Position numbers and translations under genes: made by a program. From Lunularia cruciata (Eukaryota; Streptophyta; Marchantiopsida; Lunulariales; Lunulariaceae), in the NCBI GenBank assembly GCA_948567375.1, contig OX419761.1:46254501-46318500 (forward strand): a stretch of 64,000 bases of DNA, given 5' to 3'. Position 1 is the stretch's first letter; every line of letters starts with the position of its first letter. This document shows positions 61,988 through 64,000 of this stretch, in pieces. The notes under the pieces were generated by a model. The model searched no databases. It was not told the DNA's origin and worked only from the letters and a program-made list of their open reading frames with translations.

Positions 61988-63049
61988 TAGGATCATTCGA
62001 TTTGACCTTTCCGGAATGGTAAACCAGTTACTTGAAAGCACTGAGAAGGCTATGCTCCACTCGCTTGTCCCCAGTCATGAAATAAAGTCTCTCCCCGGAT
62101 CCTCAGGAACTTGTCTCACCTTATCTGATTGGGACTTCGACGATCACCTGAGTTCATCTTGTAACAGGAAGAGTGATATCAAAGTTTCTCAACCTACAGG
62201 CAAATCCCTGTTCTTATCCATTTTGTTTATCTGGTCAACTGATGAACTTTGTTATTTGGGTGGTGATGCAGAGGAGCGTCCAAAAGGGAACTTTGTGTAC
62301 AAATTGAAACCAGGAGAAGACCTCTTTGATATCGCGCTGAGATATAATACAGATGTGAATGTTTTGATGGAGGTATATAAGCAACCTTTGGCAATAAACA
62401 TTTGGAGTGTACATTCTAGCTTGGGTAGAGTTCTTCACTTCCTGTCAAGGATGTGAAACTGGGTGGAAGTGAAATTCACTGGACAGAAGTGGCCTGCAGG
62501 CGAACCAGATGCTAAATCCCGACAATGTGGCTGCTGGGCAGCTCCTGTGGGTTCCATTCACTTATAAAATCAAGAAGGTGCGTTCGTTAACACACTTTCG
62601 TCTGAATACTGTAGTTGTATCTGTGACGAGGCATCATGGTTCAGGCTAGCTATGATGTACAACGCTGTCTATTGCAATCACAAATTACACACCTCAACCT
62701 GTGTGGAAAACTGGGTGATAATTTGGTTTCAGGGAGATACGCTGTACTCAATTTCACGAAAATTTGGGGTGAAGGTAGATGCACTAGCAGCAGCCAACGG
62801 CATTGAGGACAAGAATCTCATTTTCGCTGGTAAGAGATCCCAAAGCATCCACGTTGGCATTCTTGTTGATACAGTATCTTGAAAGTTTCTTGTAAGTGAT
62901 GGGTGCTTTAGCAACTTGCTGCAACTAGCTACACACTCTTTTAAGTTCATATTTTGTAATAAAGCTCACAGGAAATTATTCTACTTTCAGGGGACATCCT
63001 CGTCATTCCAGATGAAGCCAGCAGTGACTCGGTAGGGATGGTGGAGTAA
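61685..63049 (+). CDS. Two-LysM-domain protein, about seven exons
   Basis: Likely exons are 61685-61710, 61841-61914, about 61991-62210, 62272-62372, 62500-62577, 62733-62829 and 62991-63049 (TAA). The start reads MASVESEDK. LysM 1 runs from YKLKPGEDLFDIALRYNTDV through NQMLNPDNV to LLWVPFTYKI. LysM 2 runs from GDTLYSISRKFGVKV through AAANGIEDKN to GDILVIP. LysM binds GlcNAc-containing glycans such as chitin or peptidoglycan. No signal peptide or membrane segment is visible, so the site of action is open. Exon 3 seems to use a GC donor (ACAG before GCAAAT). The phase between exons 2 and 3 does not fit at the best sites, so this junction or the sequence there may be wrong. Confidence 0.75.
61956..61988 (+). 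repeat. CTT trinucleotide microsatellite in a LysM intron
   Basis: About nine CTT units form the polypyrimidine tract directly before the ATAG acceptor at 61987-61990. Length change here could alter splicing of exon 3. Confidence 0.8.
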
Positions 63050-64000
63050 AACGATCTTCAACTTTGATTTCTGACAGTGAGAACTTTTAGCACTTGTTCA
63101 TACATCATCTCAATGGTGCTGTAAATACGTAAACATATTTATTCTCACTTGAGCAAGAGGCTTTCTTGCTTCAGACCATACGAAGTTGTAAAATGTACAG
63201 GCCTGATTTGTTACTGGAGTACTTTGAACAGTGTGGATTTTATTTTCTCCTTTGCAAGAGTTATCTAAACATGAGACAGCTTAAATATCTGAGAAATGGG
63301 TCTGAACGATATGAGAATGTCCACCGTCGACGAGTACGGTGATTATATACGGCGGTCACAAAGAATCTTGTTGAGGACATGCAGAGAGGAAGGCAGTGAA
63401 GTTTCGGATTTGTCTCGTTTCCATTATGAATGCAACGAGCTTTAAGATTCAACACTACCTCTACCGCGCGTGTGCCCATGAGCAACAATCGCAGTGAAAA
63501 AGTTCAAAGCGGATTGGGTGAGAACAGATTTTTACCCGTGCACAGGAAAAGTCAAGTAAGATAGACAGTGGAACTTCGAGTACAGCGAAAGTCTCGGAAC
63601 ACTTCCCAACCGTCGAAAATTGTCAAAAGGTGGTCTAAACATGGCACACTGGAACTGAATTTGAACCCGCTGAACGCATGTCAGCAATATAAGATCCTCT
63701 TGCTCGACAGTTTTAACTTTCGATAACTGGGTATCGTTTTCGTGACAAGGTGAATTCCTAATTTTCTCCTCTTTCAATTCTAAAAGCTCCGAAAGCGGAT
63801 GTAGTCTATGCAATCGCACGTACAAATTGAAGCTTGAAGATAGGAAAGTCGAGCATTTCTGGTACATTCGCCGACAGAAAAATGGAGTACAGAAAGTTGA
63901 CTGTTAGGTAACAAGCACAAACCAGAGCACATCACTCCAAAGGTGGATATACAAACTACAAGTCATTGTAAGCAGGCCCTTGCTAAAGCTGAGGATCCCT
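63050..64000. other. 3' flank of the LysM gene
   Basis: A 111-codon minus-strand frame at 63532-63867 has no known domain. No other gene is seen up to the window end. Confidence 0.4.

Overview
The window looks like nuclear DNA of a land plant, probably a bryophyte such as a moss. The grounds are short spliced genes with GT-AG introns, plant-type families (root-cap/LEA-related, LysM, hevein plus double-psi barrel, aldo-keto reductase), telo-box promoter motifs, and a secreted two-domain DUF3455 protein of a kind I associate with fungi and mosses. No species can be named from sequence alone. Gene density is low. Much of the window is intergenic DNA, AT-rich DNA and decayed transposons.

Layout. 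A five-exon secreted DUF3455 gene lies at 2.1-4.2 kb (+). From 8.6 to 19.8 kb the minus strand holds a decayed tandem array of aldo-keto reductases: two relics and one nearly complete seven-exon copy. Copia fragments lie at 12.0-12.3 kb (-) and 21.1-21.7 kb (+). A degenerate non-LTR (LINE-type) element lies at about 22.3-25.4 kb (-). A 10-kb Ty3/gypsy element follows at 25,529-35,538. AT-rich DNA with dispersed and tandem pieces of the LINE family fills about 35.5-42.5 kb. Two genes, a small basic protein (-) and the ribosome-biogenesis factor UTP18 (+), diverge from a 455-bp promoter with telo-boxes at 44.7-45.1 kb. A frameshifted root-cap family gene (48.8-49.9 kb), a broken hevein/double-psi-barrel gene (53.0-53.6 kb) and a two-LysM gene (61.7-63.0 kb) follow.

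The outstanding item is the gypsy element. Between its protease and its reverse transcriptase it carries a complete C5-cytosine DNA methyltransferase domain of the DNMT3 type, with motifs I, IV, VI, VIII, IX and X in order. Its integrase ends in a PHD-like zinc finger. Gag-protease is in one frame and methyltransferase-RT-RNaseH-integrase-PHD in another. All eight internal stops are TAG or TGA and all differences between its terminal repeat copies are transitions, as expected from deamination of methylated cytosine. The order of the terminal repeat blocks is permuted relative to a normal LTR-internal-LTR element. From memory, methyltransferase-bearing gypsy elements have been reported in the charophyte alga Klebsormidium and in dinoflagellates; one in what looks like a land plant would deserve checking.
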